Shown here: positions 9,380 through 17,865 of the stretch, piece by piece
Numbering within the stretch: position 1 is the first letter of the stretch
Layout of the letters: every line of letters begins with the position of its first letter
Program-made: the position numbers and the translations under genes
Assembly (NCBI RefSeq): GCF_023283825.1
Contig: NZ_JAKILD010000009.1
Span: 1-64,000 of the forward strand
Direction: 5' to 3'
From: Shewanella olleyana
GTDB lineage: Bacteria > Pseudomonadota > Gammaproteobacteria > Enterobacterales > Shewanellaceae
Length of the DNA: 64,000 nucleotides
The notes under the pieces: generated by a model
Databases searched by the model: none
The model's input: the letters and a program-made list of their open reading frames with translations, nothing else
What the model was told of the DNA's origin: nothing

Positions 9380-10429
9380 TCGCTCTATGTGGTCCATTAT
9401 CGACTGCTTTTCAACGATATCAGCAAATATCTCGCCTAGTTGCTCGCTGCGTTTCAATGACTCACGCCAATACGCTATTCGGCTATCACTATCGAGCTGT
9501 TTAAAATCTTCTCTATCGGGGATTTTTTGATACGGCAGTGACTGAATAAACTCTGCCGTTGGGGCTAATATCAAGGCGTTATGATAATGCTGATGCGCGC
9601 GGCGCCACTTCAATGATTTATCAAACCAGCCTGGACTCATATAAGGATAAAAATGAGGGTATAAACTAAGCCCTTCTGGGGCTGAGGTTTGCATATCGAA
9701 ATGGTAATCGGTTATGCCGCCATCATAATATGCACCATCACTGATACCATTTATCTGTTTAACTGGCGCTAATAGTAAAGGAATGGACCCCGTTGCGAGC
9801 AATACTTGATTGATATTGTCTCGAGTAAGCTGTGCGTGCTCTGTCGGTAAATCACTTAGTTGTGAAAAAGGCGATTTCACTTGCTGGTGGCTAAACACCA
9901 CTCGTTCAAAATGCCAACCCAAACTGCGACGACTGACCGCATTAGTCAACGCCGTAGCTGCTAGTCCTAAGGCTAATTTCCCTCTAGAACGACTGGCATT
10001 TAAGTGTTTGGCTTTACACACTACAAAATGGCTTTGTATAATTCGATTATGAACAATATCAACTCCACCATTATCACCTAACACGCCACTGATAATCCGC
10101 TCGACTTGCTCAGTCACTTCTTGACGATTGGGCACATGATCATAGCGCTGACCAATATACAAATCTTCAAGTCGCGCATATGCAGCAAGGGGGTCTTGTT
10201 GCGCCAAACAGGCTAAACGCCAAGCTCCTGATGAAGCTCCCATGGTATACAAAGGGGTTTGTCTATCCGCAAAAAACTCACCAAATAAATATTTATCAAG
10301 CCCAGCAACACCAATCCATTTAGGCCCGCCAGATGCGGCAAATAACTGGCTGAACATGGAAGGCGTTAAGCCATTCTGCTCTATTTGTTGGTAGGCAGTT
10401 TTACCCGCAAGTAATCTTAATGCAGTCAC
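9374..10429 (-). CDS. Patatin-like phospholipase / acyl hydrolase
   Basis: A 351-residue cytoplasmic-looking protein. It shows the patatin signature in order: an oxyanion-hole-like SGGPKWIG (33-40), the nucleophile elbow GASSG (64-68, S66 as the serine), and the Asp-containing YYDGGITDYHF motif near residue 235, giving the Ser-Asp dyad. Family members hydrolyse ester bonds of phospholipids or other acyl lipids; the substrate is unknown. The start is a GTG at 10427-10429, chosen because AGGAAG lies just 4 bases upstream and there is no upstream ATG. No signal peptide or membrane helix is seen. It is divergent from the YhcH gene at 10637. Confidence 0.85.
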   Translation of the reverse strand: MTALRLLAGKTAYQQIEQNGLTPSMFSQLFAASGGPKWIGVAGLDKYLFGEFFADRQTPLYTMGASSGAWRLACLAQQDPLAAYARLEDLYIGQRYDHVPNRQEVTEQVERIISGVLGDNGGVDIVHNRIIQSHFVVCKAKHLNASRSRGKLALGLAATALTNAVSRRSLGWHFERVVFSHQQVKSPFSQLSDLPTEHAQLTRDNINQVLLATGSIPLLLAPVKQINGISDGAYYDGGITDYHFDMQTSAPEGLSLYPHFYPYMSPGWFDKSLKWRRAHQHYHNALILAPTAEFIQSLPYQKIPDREDFKQLDSDSRIAYWRESLKRSEQLGEIFADIVEKQSIMDHIERL

Positions 10430-10636
10430 GTAGCTTCCTGTAAGTAAACTTGTCCATTAATATTCGCGCTCAATCAAGCCATTTTATCTTAACTAAGTTT
10501 GTCATAGGGTTAAACCATCTAAACAATGATTCTTATCCTGTCGCCATAAGTCACAACTGTAAGAAATAACAAGTTAATAGCGTCATCAAACTGAATAGGC
10601 GATAATAGCCATTAACACAAATTCAGAGAAATCATC

Positions 10637-11098
10637 ATGGTTGTCGACAGTCTTACTCACCACCAGCTATACCATTCGCTAAGCCCAAGGTTAGCTAAAG
10701 CCCTTAATCATTTAGCTGAAACCGATTTCACTCAAGCCGAAGTTGGAACTTACCCACTTGAGGGAAAAGATATTTTTGTCATCGTTAACGACTATCATAC
10801 TAAGCCAAAACACACTGAGCCTTTTGAAGTCCACCAGCAATATATCGATGTACAGTATGTGGTCAGTGGTGAAGAAGAATTTGGTTATTTACCACTTGCA
10901 GATCAAACGCCACTGGCGCCTTATCATCAAGAACATGACTTTACTAAGTTTGATTATGAATCGAACAAAAAAGATGCCGCTTTTATACCATTAAAAGCCG
11001 GCATGTTTGCCTTATTCTTCCCAGAAGACATACATATGCCTGGTACACTCGATACTCCGACAGCCGTGAGAAAAGTCGTGATTAAAGTAAAGGTATAA
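10637..11098 (+). CDS. YhcH/YjgK/YiaL (DUF386) family protein
   Basis: A 153-residue single-domain cupin-like protein. Recognisable family features are the HTKPKHTEPFEVHQQYIDVQYVVSG block (about 54-76), with histidine and glutamate residues that bind metal in solved members, and the C-terminal FALFFPEDIHMPG and VRKVVIKV segments. Homologues such as EbgC, NanQ/YhcH and YiaL act in sugar metabolism, as anomerases or as accessory subunits. No sugar operon surrounds this copy, so its sugar is unknown. The ribosome-binding site is weak (AGAGAAA). Confidence 0.85.
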   Translation: MVVDSLTHHQLYHSLSPRLAKALNHLAETDFTQAEVGTYPLEGKDIFVIVNDYHTKPKHTEPFEVHQQYIDVQYVVSGEEEFGYLPLADQTPLAPYHQEHDFTKFDYESNKKDAAFIPLKAGMFALFFPEDIHMPGTLDTPTAVRKVVIKVKV

Positions 11099-11105
11099 CC
11101 TACTT

Positions 11106-11301
11106 AACCTCAACTCGAGATAATAAGTTAGTTAACCTGTTGAATTATTATATGTTTGCTTTCAATTTTATTCTAGAGAGATATTTTTGCTTAGAACAAG
11201 GCAAATTTGTGCGTCAATAGCTGGCCTATTGCAAACAAATTTAACGCCGTTATCAGTAAAAATAACCTCTAGAAAGCAAGTTGTTATCCTGAGCTCAGGT
11301 T
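11106..11301. repeat. Intergenic inverted-repeat element, family 3
   Basis: A roughly 196-bp non-coding element bounded by imperfect inverted ends (left AACCTCAACTCGAGATAA, right end read backwards AACCTGAGCTCAGGATAA). Inside are nested palindromes: TTCTAGAG...CTCTAGAA arms, then a strong hairpin AAATTTGT...CAATAG / CTATTG...ACAAATTT (11203-11242) flanked by CAAGGCA and AACGC. It lies directly downstream of the YhcH gene. It has no ORF and resembles a mobile hairpin repeat; see the shared-core finding. Confidence 0.75.
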
Positions 11302-11311
11302 ACTTACTCTA

Positions 11312-11520
11312 AGATCTGTTGATCTTTGCCGGTCAAGTTTTAGAAGGTATATTCGACAAAGAGTAAACGCTTTTAGTCGACCCCCTTTGTGAGAGCGTTT
11401 GTTGGTCATTTTTACTGCGTAATCGACTTTTATGAAGAATAGCTGCAATACAAAGTCTTTATCTTGTTTAAATAACCAACAATTCGCTGTAAAAACAACG
11501 TTGAAATATCATCTGTCCCT
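11312..11520 (+). repeat. Intergenic inverted-repeat element, family 1, degenerate copy D
   Basis: A decayed version of the element at 5178-5456. Conserved islands include CTGTTGATCTTTGCC at the left end, ACAAAGAGTAAACGCTTTTAGTCGA, TTTTTACTGCGTAATCGACTTTT and CCAACAATTCGCTGTAAAAA. Part of the left half is deleted and the right terminal repeat is eroded to ATCTGTCCCT. It sits only about 10 bases after the family 3 element, so two unrelated-looking repeats are stacked. The following 370 bases (11521-11887) carry no gene that I can see. Confidence 0.7.
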
Positions 11521-11887
11521 AAAAACATAAAGAGCCTGTTTTCATACTGTCTTATTCAAGTGCTGCGTTTAACCCATAACAGCGCCATTAATTACCCACT
11601 ATCGAATCCAAATAAAAATCACTAACCTTAGCAACGAAGCTAAAGAATGCATATAAGATATTTTCTTGTTGTTCTTGTTCAAGACTCAATGGATCACTCC
11701 CCATATTTTTAACCCATAAACTCCCTCCCAACTTTCATCACCAGACAAAAATAATTGTTATAGGTAACATTTAAAGTTGGGGGATGTCTTTTTGCGATAA
11801 AGACAATTTATCAACTTAAATCTACACAAACACAAAATGTGATCTTGATCGTTATTCCCAAACTGCTAATATAACCTCGAGAAATTA

Positions 11888-11910
11888 GTTATAACTAAAA
11901 GCTATATAAC
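11888..11910. promoter_or_regulatory. Candidate operator palindrome upstream of the sulfur fusion gene
   Basis: GTTATA and TATAAC form an inverted repeat with an 11-base spacer, 27 bases before the ATG at 11938. The position is suitable for a repressor or activator site over the promoter. Many persulfide-metabolism genes are controlled by ArsR-type or CsoR-type sulfur sensors, but this palindrome is not a recognised consensus, so any regulator is a guess. Confidence 0.3.
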
Positions 11911-11937
11911 AACTAATCAACACATGAGTCGCTAACC

Positions 11938-14316
11938 ATGAACAATGTATCGCCCTTAAGCCAAATTTATCTCGACGCCAATGCCACAACACCTGTACTT
12001 CCACAAGCAGCAGAAGCCGCACTAAACAGCATGAAAGTGCTATTTGGTAACCCAAGTAGTAGTCATATAACGGGCCTTCGAGCTAAAGACTTAATGGAAA
12101 CTACTCGTCGTAATGCTAAAAAAGTCATTGGCGCAGAAACAGGACAATTGATTTTCACCAGCGGTGCCACCGAAGGTATTCAAACAGCCATCATCTCTGC
12201 CTTGGTTGAAGCGAAAAAGCGAATTGAAGCAGACAAGCTCAATGAAGTGAGCACAAGTTATAGCTTGTTATATGGCGCAACCGAACATAAAGCGGTGCCT
12301 GAGTCATTAAAGCATTGGAATCAAATATTAGGGATTAATGCCGAACTTAAAGCGATCCCAGTTGATCGTTTAGGCAATCTCGATAAACAATTTATCGCTG
12401 CTGAAGCGCCTAACGCTTTAATGATTTGCACTATGGCAGTTAATAATGAAACTGGCGTATATCAAGACTTAGCAGAATTAGAGCAAGTTATTCGCAGCGC
12501 TAACAACGACATTTTCTGGATGGTCGATTGTGTCCAAGCGCTAGGCAAAACTTCGTTAAACCTTTCTCAAACCAGCATTGACTACGCCCCTTTTAGTGGC
12601 CATAAACTCTACGCCCCCAAGGGCATAGGTTTTGTTTATATTCGCCAGTCAGCGCCATTCACCTCAATCATTGCTGGTGGCGGTCAAGAAAACGGTTTGC
12701 GTTCAGGCACCGAAAACCTACCGGGTATGGCTGCCATCAATGTGATTTTTGAAATGTTGTTGAATACTCAGCATAGTGACCTTGCAGACAGTGACCTTGC
12801 AGATAGTTCCTTTACAGATAGTGCCTTTGCAAACAGTGGCTTTGCTGACAGCGACTTTGCAAACAGTGCCTTCGCTGACATTGATACCCTAAGAGGTTAT
12901 CAAACTCAGTTGGTTGATACGCTTAAAAGTGTTTTTCCAGCAGTGGTGTTTAATCACGATTTTAACAACAGTGTCCCGACCACCCTTAACTTTGCAATTG
13001 AAGGTTTTAGCAGCAAAGAAATCATGGACTTATTTGATGCCGCTAATATCCGTGTAAGTTCAGGCTCCGCTTGTTCATCAAAAGTGACTCGTAGCTTTGT
13101 ATTAGACGCAATGGGGTTACCTGCATGGCAAAGTGAGGCTGCGATTCGAATGTCGTTCGGGCCAGCAATGACACAAGTTCAAGTGGATGAAGCATGCCAA
13201 CGGATCAAATCAGCCGCTAAAGCGTTAACTCACAGCTGCATGATATTAGACAACGGCGAAATTAATGATAAGCAACCACTCAATGGGTTGGTTCAACTTC
13301 GCTCAGGTTCAAACTGCACTTGGGTTTACGCCGACCAGCAAAGCAAGCAAGCTTTCATTATCGATCCTTTGCCAGAGCTTAACGATCGTTTAGATACCCT
13401 ATTGCAGTGCCAGCAATTAGAGCTAATGGCCATTATCGATACCCATGGCCACGCCGACCACCAGTCAGGTCGAACTTTCTTAGCTGATAAGCACTTACCT
13501 ACTCAGCAAACTGACGCATTAGGTTGGCCACAAACTTGTTCGCAGCATTCGCAACTTCAGTACATTGAAATTGGTCATCAGTGGTTAGTTAAAGTTGCAA
13601 CTCCGGGTCACACCGATGACAGCATTTCACTATTACTGTGTCATCCATTCCAAGAAATAAGCGACATAGAACAACAATGTCAGTTCGCTTTTTGCGGCGA
13701 CACCGTTTTAATGGGCAGTTTAGGTCGCACAAACTTTGATTCAAGTAGCGCAACTGACATGTTCTTAAGCCTTAAGCGGATACACAGCTTGATTGGTAGT
13801 AATACGCTTATTTGTGCTAGCCATGATTATAATAATGAGTTCACAACTCATCTCAGTGCAGAATGTCAACGTAACCCGCTTTTAAGAAACACCCTTAATG
13901 GACAGCTGGATGTAAACGGATTTAAAAAGTTAAAAGCCGAGCTAGACAGCCATCTTTGCGATCAAACTGGCAGCGAAATTATGTGCGGTGCGTTAACAGA
14001 CAGCCAGTTAGCAGGGCAAGCTATTGTTGAATACAACCATCAGAGTTTGAACTATGCCTTAGCCAATGATGACGTTACCTTAATTGATATCAGAGAGCCC
14101 CACGAGTACGCACTGCAACACACCGAAGATTCCAGTGAAAACGTTCCGCTCACTCGATTAGTGCAGTTTATTCAACAACAGCAAGAGCAAAAACATCGTA
14201 AATGGGTATTAGTGTGTCGAAGTGGCAGTCGCTCATTTGTGGCAGCTCAAGCCATGCAACGCTTAGGATTTAATAATGTTGCTCACCTTAAAGGTGGTTA
14301 TGCATTGAATAGTTGA
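11938..14316 (+). CDS. Three-domain sulfur enzyme: cysteine desulfurase - metallo-beta-lactamase (persulfide dioxygenase-like) - rhodanese
   Basis: A 792-residue fusion. Residues 1-425 are a NifS/IscS-type PLP cysteine desulfurase: NATTPV, the SGATEG loop, GATEHKAV with the PLP-stacking His, SGHK with PLP lysine K223, RSGTEN, and the SSGSACSS loop with catalytic C379. Residues about 430-690 are a metallo-beta-lactamase hydrolase: THGHADH (H503, H505, D507, H508), PGHTDD (H558), CGDT (D588), GRTNF and H629; this pattern resembles ETHE1-type persulfide dioxygenases. Residues about 695-792 are a rhodanese with active loop CRSGSRS (C760). The desulfurase makes persulfide from cysteine, so the other two domains would be placed to transfer or oxidise it; this is inference. 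A pentapeptide repeat insert lies at residues 281-315. No ISC/SUF neighbours are present. The start ATG follows GAGTCGC, a weak ribosome-binding site. Confidence 0.9.
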   Translation: MNNVSPLSQIYLDANATTPVLPQAAEAALNSMKVLFGNPSSSHITGLRAKDLMETTRRNAKKVIGAETGQLIFTSGATEGIQTAIISALVEAKKRIEADKLNEVSTSYSLLYGATEHKAVPESLKHWNQILGINAELKAIPVDRLGNLDKQFIAAEAPNALMICTMAVNNETGVYQDLAELEQVIRSANNDIFWMVDCVQALGKTSLNLSQTSIDYAPFSGHKLYAPKGIGFVYIRQSAPFTSIIAGGGQENGLRSGTENLPGMAAINVIFEMLLNTQHSDLADSDLADSSFTDSAFANSGFADSDFANSAFADIDTLRGYQTQLVDTLKSVFPAVVFNHDFNNSVPTTLNFAIEGFSSKEIMDLFDAANIRVSSGSACSSKVTRSFVLDAMGLPAWQSEAAIRMSFGPAMTQVQVDEACQRIKSAAKALTHSCMILDNGEINDKQPLNGLVQLRSGSNCTWVYADQQSKQAFIIDPLPELNDRLDTLLQCQQLELMAIIDTHGHADHQSGRTFLADKHLPTQQTDALGWPQTCSQHSQLQYIEIGHQWLVKVATPGHTDDSISLLLCHPFQEISDIEQQCQFAFCGDTVLMGSLGRTNFDSSSATDMFLSLKRIHSLIGSNTLICASHDYNNEFTTHLSAECQRNPLLRNTLNGQLDVNGFKKLKAELDSHLCDQTGSEIMCGALTDSQLAGQAIVEYNHQSLNYALANDDVTLIDIREPHEYALQHTEDSSENVPLTRLVQFIQQQQEQKHRKWVLVCRSGSRSFVAAQAMQRLGFNNVAHLKGGYALNS
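12778..12882 (+). repeat. 15-bp tandem repeat (7 units) encoding pentapeptide repeats
   Basis: Seven in-frame 15-base units encode D-L-A-D-S, D-L-A-D-S, S-F-T-D-S, A-F-A-N-S, G-F-A-D-S, D-F-A-N-S and A-F-A-D-I, in the desulfurase domain (residues 281-315) between FEMLLNTQHS and DTLRGYQ. The A-(D/N)-x-x-(L/F) pattern is that of the pentapeptide repeat fold. Units differ mainly at third positions and at the variable residue, as in a minisatellite that has been under coding selection. Confidence 0.9.
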
Positions 14317-14389
14317 TATTGAAAGTGAGCTGACTTCGACCTGCAGCGCCAAATTCCATTGGCGCTGAATGACATATCGAATAAGGAGG

Positions 14390-14788
14390 TCATTCTTTAT
14401 CGAAACTATCGACGACTATCGCCCCCATCGACGCAGGCATAGAAATAATAATGATGCGTTTAATCGCAATTAACGGCTCTGATAATAACGGCAATTTGTT
14501 AATGCAAAACAATACTAATGACACCACTAAAGCTGTAATCGCATAAGCCACAACGATACGAAATATAAAAACAAACTGCCGGCCTGAAATATTACGTAAA
14601 AAAACACTTTCATAGGTATACAAGCTTAAAAAAACCATAGACAAGCTAAACAACAAAATCAGGTTTGAAAAGGGCAATGTTTCCCCTAATCGCCAAGCCT
14701 CTTCAGAAAAAGAAATAGGAACAGCTAAAGCAAATGCACCAACAAAAATTTGGCTGGCATCTTCAAAATTAAAGCTTTTTTTCACCAT
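14390..14788 (-). CDS. DUF2391-type integral membrane protein
   Basis: A 132-residue hydrophobic protein with four predicted membrane helices (about 12-32, 40-60, 72-97 and 108-127). The FVGAFALAVPISFSEEAW segment resembles the start of the DUF2391/TIGR02587 family of small membrane proteins of unknown function. An AAAGG site lies before the ATG. The gene is convergent with the sulfur fusion gene; between them is a CAGCGCCAAATTCCATTGGCGCTG hairpin region without a clear U-run. Family assignment is from pattern memory only. Confidence 0.65.
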   Translation of the reverse strand: MVKKSFNFEDASQIFVGAFALAVPISFSEEAWRLGETLPFSNLILLFSLSMVFLSLYTYESVFLRNISGRQFVFIFRIVVAYAITALVVSLVLFCINKLPLLSEPLIAIKRIIIISMPASMGAIVVDSFDKE

Positions 14789-14900
14789 AACAACCTTTCA
14801 TTTGTCTATATATGCACATTATTGGGAGATCTTTAGCGGCATATTTAATTTCGCCACTGCAACCAAATGTTTTATCTATGAGTAGTTTACACCTTGTACT

Positions 14901-15165
14901 AGGGCCTGTTGATCTTTCAAGGCTATTTTTGCAGCGAATTGTTGGCCATTTATACAAGGCAGAGACTTTGTGGTGTAGTTATTCTACATAAAAAGTCGAT
15001 AACGCAGTAAAAATGGCCAACAAACGCTGTCCAAAGGGTTCGACTAAAAGCGTTTTACTCTTTGTTGGATGCATCTTGCTTAGATGACTAGGCATCAATC
15101 CATCCGCCTCAATTAAAACGCTTTTATTTCGAACAAAATTTAACCAGCAAAGATCAACAGGCCCT
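14901..15165 (-). repeat. Intergenic inverted-repeat element, family 1, copy B
   Basis: This copy is reversed relative to copy A and is the best-preserved at its ends: CTAGGGCCTGTTGATCTTT at both termini in inverted orientation (19 bases identical, counting the two outer bases). It contains the TGTAGTTATTCTACA hairpin, the CGATAACGCAGTAAAAATGG segment and the CCGCCTCAATTAAAACGC end block. Short ORFs in it are by-products of the palindromes. It lies in the space between the DUF2391 gene and ppaC; the rest of that 580-base gap shows only the ppaC leader. Confidence 0.9.
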
Positions 15166-15367
15166 AGCAATGCGGTCAAAAATTAGCTCATTAAGATAAA
15201 CATAACAATCACTATGTATCGCGATTTATCGTTATAACACTTCTCTGCCACCTAAATAGCCTCAAAAACTCACTATAACCGAGTTGGTTTATACATGACG
15301 CTTTTTAGTTATTGGTCGCTTGCTGATTTCTTGTTAAAATCGCTGCAAATTTATAGGAGCGTTTCAA

Positions 15368-16288
15368 ATGGCAATGTATGTAGTGGGTCACAAGATCCCA
15401 GATTCAGATTCAATCTGCGGTGCTATCGCACTAGCTTATTTAAAAAATCAAATCGATGAGCCTGCAATCGCAGCGCGTTTAGGCGAACTTTCTCCTGAAA
15501 CCGCCTATATCTTAGATAGATTCGGTTTTGACGCACCAGAGTTCAAAGAAAGCTACGCTGGCGAAGAAGTGTATATCGTTGATCATTCTGAATTAACGCA
15601 AGCACCAGATGATATCGCTGAAGCGACTATCGTAGGTATTGTTGATCATCACAAACTAGGGGACTTAACCACTTCAACACCACTTGAATGTTGGATCCGC
15701 CCTGTTGGTTGTTCAAACACTGTCATTAAAATGATGTACGACTTCTACCAAGTAGAAATCCCAGCAAACATTGCTGGCATCATGATGTGCGCAATTTTAA
15801 GTGACACAGTTATCTTCAAGTCACCAACTTGCACCACTGCTGATATCCGCTGTGTTGAAGCATTAGCTGAAATCGCAGGTATTGAAGACTTTAAAGAAGT
15901 GGGCATGGAAATGTTCAAAGTGAAGTCAGCTGTTGAAGGTACACCTGCACGTGACCTTGTTATGCGTGACTTTAAAGACTTCAACATGAACGGTAACCTT
16001 GTTGGTATCGGTCAACTAGAAGTGATCGACTTATCTGTGTTCGATGATATTAAAGCGGATTTAGAAGCTGATATTGCCGCACTTAAAGCAGAAGGTAATC
16101 GTCACAGCGTATTATTACTGCTTACCGATATCATGAAAGAAGGCTCTGAAATGCTCGTCGTTTCAGACAATGCTGACTTAACTGAACAAGCATACGGTAA
16201 AGCAACGGTTGATGGTCGAGTGTGGTTAGATGGTGTATTAAGCCGCAAGAAACAAGTTGTGCCTTCACTGCAAGATGTGTTTGCCTAA
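15368..16288 (+). CDS. ppaC: Manganese-dependent (family II) inorganic pyrophosphatase
   Basis: A 306-residue cytosolic DHH-family enzyme that hydrolyses pyrophosphate to two phosphates, pulling biosynthetic reactions forward. The family II metal-ligand motifs are present in order: GHKIPDSDS (H8, D12, D14), DHSE, VDHHKLGD (the DHH motif) and SDTVIFKSPT; the C-terminal DHHA2 part ends in the substrate-binding SRKKQVVPSLQ. Length is typical. A strong AGGAG precedes the ATG at 15368; the second ATG two codons on is less well placed. It stands alone between repeat elements and is followed by its own terminator. Confidence 0.96.
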   Translation: MAMYVVGHKIPDSDSICGAIALAYLKNQIDEPAIAARLGELSPETAYILDRFGFDAPEFKESYAGEEVYIVDHSELTQAPDDIAEATIVGIVDHHKLGDLTTSTPLECWIRPVGCSNTVIKMMYDFYQVEIPANIAGIMMCAILSDTVIFKSPTCTTADIRCVEALAEIAGIEDFKEVGMEMFKVKSAVEGTPARDLVMRDFKDFNMNGNLVGIGQLEVIDLSVFDDIKADLEADIAALKAEGNRHSVLLLLTDIMKEGSEMLVVSDNADLTEQAYGKATVDGRVWLDGVLSRKKQVVPSLQDVFA

Positions 16289-16324
16289 GCTGTTCAAGCA
16301 ATTTTAATCAACATCTAGTAAAGC

Positions 16325-16355
16325 AAAAAGCTGAATCATTTGATTCAGCTTTTTT
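16325..16355 (+). terminator. Rho-independent terminator of ppaC
   Basis: Stem AAAGCTGAATCA / TGATTCAGCTTT with a short TTT-containing loop and a T-run, 37 bases after the ppaC stop codon. Confidence 0.85.
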
Positions 16356-16379
16356 GTATTCAAGTCTTAAGCTTTTACT

Positions 16380-16645
16380 TATACCCAAACAACTTGAAGA
16401 TACGTGTTTCAGAGCTTCACCGTGTTTTCAATACTAGGCGCGTTAATGCGGTAATGTAGGTACCTTATAAATTAGCGCAACAACGTAGTGGGAACACGGT
16501 GAAACTCCCTGAGGGCAAGTTTTACACGCGTTTATGCTGCGTTATTGATTTTGAAAAGGGAATAACCATTATCCGCAATCAATGCCTTGCCTAAACGCGT
16601 GTAAATTCTTGCTGAAATCGAGCATCTTCAGCTTGTTTGGGTATA
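16380..16645. repeat. Intergenic inverted-repeat element, family 2
   Basis: A 266-bp non-coding element with imperfect terminal inverted repeats starting TATACCCAAACAA at both ends. Three further palindromes are nested inside: CTTCACCGTGTT / AACACGGTGAA, TTTACACGCGTTTA / TAAACGCGTGTAAA, and a core ATTGATT / AATCAAT hairpin next to CTGCGTTAT and CCTTG. It lies between the ppaC terminator and the convergent 16673 gene and has no coding sequence. Confidence 0.85.
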
Positions 16646-16672
16646 CATTACACCTCTTACCCATTTGGATTA

Positions 16673-16990
16673 TCAGGCTGTAAGAAGCTCAATCCAAGCT
16701 TCTGAATCTGCCACCATAAATTTATAGCTTTTATGGTTATTCAGCTCGATTTTTATGGCATCAGCTGTCACAGGTAAAATGCCGCCGCCTGTGCCCCAGC
16801 ATTTTTCCACCTTTTCAATTTTATTAAGGGCAATTTCATAAGGTCCCATTTCAAATATTTTATTTGAGGCTTCAAAGCATAAACGACTTTCTGTTAGCGA
16901 TAATTTTCCATCACCACTAAAAGCACCATTTTGCGCAGTAGCAAATGAGGATTTGATAATTGTTTCATGACCAAAATCTATCGCGCTCAT
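16673..16990 (-). CDS. Hypothetical PH/GRAM-like domain protein
   Basis: A 105-residue soluble protein of alternating beta-strands and one C-terminal helix (SEAWIELLTA). The order of strands (GKLSLTESRLCFEAS, YEIALNKIEKVEK, AIKIELNNHKSYKFMVAD) is that of small bacterial PH- or GRAM-like domains, in which a basic-aromatic strand pattern is followed by a capping helix. No catalytic motif is seen. AAGGAATAATGTA before the ATG gives a good ribosome-binding site. The gene is single, with no operon partner. Confidence 0.5.
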   Translation of the reverse strand: MSAIDFGHETIIKSSFATAQNGAFSGDGKLSLTESRLCFEASNKIFEMGPYEIALNKIEKVEKCWGTGGGILPVTADAIKIELNNHKSYKFMVADSEAWIELLTA

Positions 16991-17311
16991 TACATTATTC
17001 CTTATTATCTTCTGACAATATTAAGAATCTACAGTTTTGTCTTTGTTAAGCGAAGTTCCATTTAGAAACATCAATAACAGGCTTTCTAATGACACTGAGA
17101 GATTTTAGTGGAATAAAAGGCACAATTACTGACTAACTTATATGTACTGACTTAACCGCCATTATCACCTAGATTAATAACGAGAACTTAATGCTTTCTA
17201 AACACTATTTGTTAGTGCACTTTAACCTCTCAAGCATAAGTATAGACAGCCATAGCTGAACAGCCATTGAACATGACAAATATGAACATGGCAAATATGG
17301 ACAAGGAAATG

Positions 17312-17656
17312 ATGAAAAGCACTCAATCAATATACCCAAAACTCGCTGTGGCCTTCGCTAAACTGACAAGCTTAAGCGCTTGCATTACCTTGCCTGACGC
17401 TAAAACAGAAGAGGTTGCAGTGCTATGGTCCGAGCAAGGAGATATGGATGTTTGCCAATTAAAAGGCACTTTGATTGGCTCTCAGGGACATTGGTACGAC
17501 TATATTTTTATTTCAAACAAAGATTTAACTCAAGGTGCAGTTAACCAGTTACGTAACGAAGCTAAACAATTGGGCGCAAATACTGTTTTTCTTTATAAAC
17601 CTAAAGCCTTTGCCACATCAGTGACATTATTGGCTAACGCTTATGTGTGTCCATAA
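17312..17656 (+). CDS. DUF4156-like lipoprotein
   Basis: About 114 residues with a short signal region ending in the lipobox-like LTSLSAC, then a domain with conserved-looking LKGTLIGSQG, a LGANTVFLY strand and the ending ANAYVCP, the pattern of DUF4156 lipoproteins. The frame is also open from an ATG at 17267, adding the odd Met/Asn-rich run MNMTNMNMANMDKEM. I prefer the ATG at 17312 because AAGGA is at 17303-17307 and because it puts the lipobox at a normal distance; the hydrophobic stretch is weak, so lipidation is uncertain. Function unknown. Confidence 0.55.
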   Translation: MKSTQSIYPKLAVAFAKLTSLSACITLPDAKTEEVAVLWSEQGDMDVCQLKGTLIGSQGHWYDYIFISNKDLTQGAVNQLRNEAKQLGANTVFLYKPKAFATSVTLLANAYVCP

Positions 17657-17865
17657 ATTCCCCCTCTCCTAATCCGCTTACCTTTGTATGCCTTAATTGT
17701 CCTTTTAAATGGATAACCTTGCATAACCTAAACAGAATATGTGACTATAAAAACAACAAAATATGACAATAATGAGTTATTGCGAATATACGTTTACCCG
17801 CTATCGTATTCGGATAGTTATAGTTAATTTAAATAGCCACTAACGACTCATTTTTAGGATGATAA

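Noticed and set aside
14979-15179. Minus-strand ORF inside repeat copy B
   Set aside because: It is read through palindromic repeat sequence, has no protein-like composition and is not preserved in the other copies.
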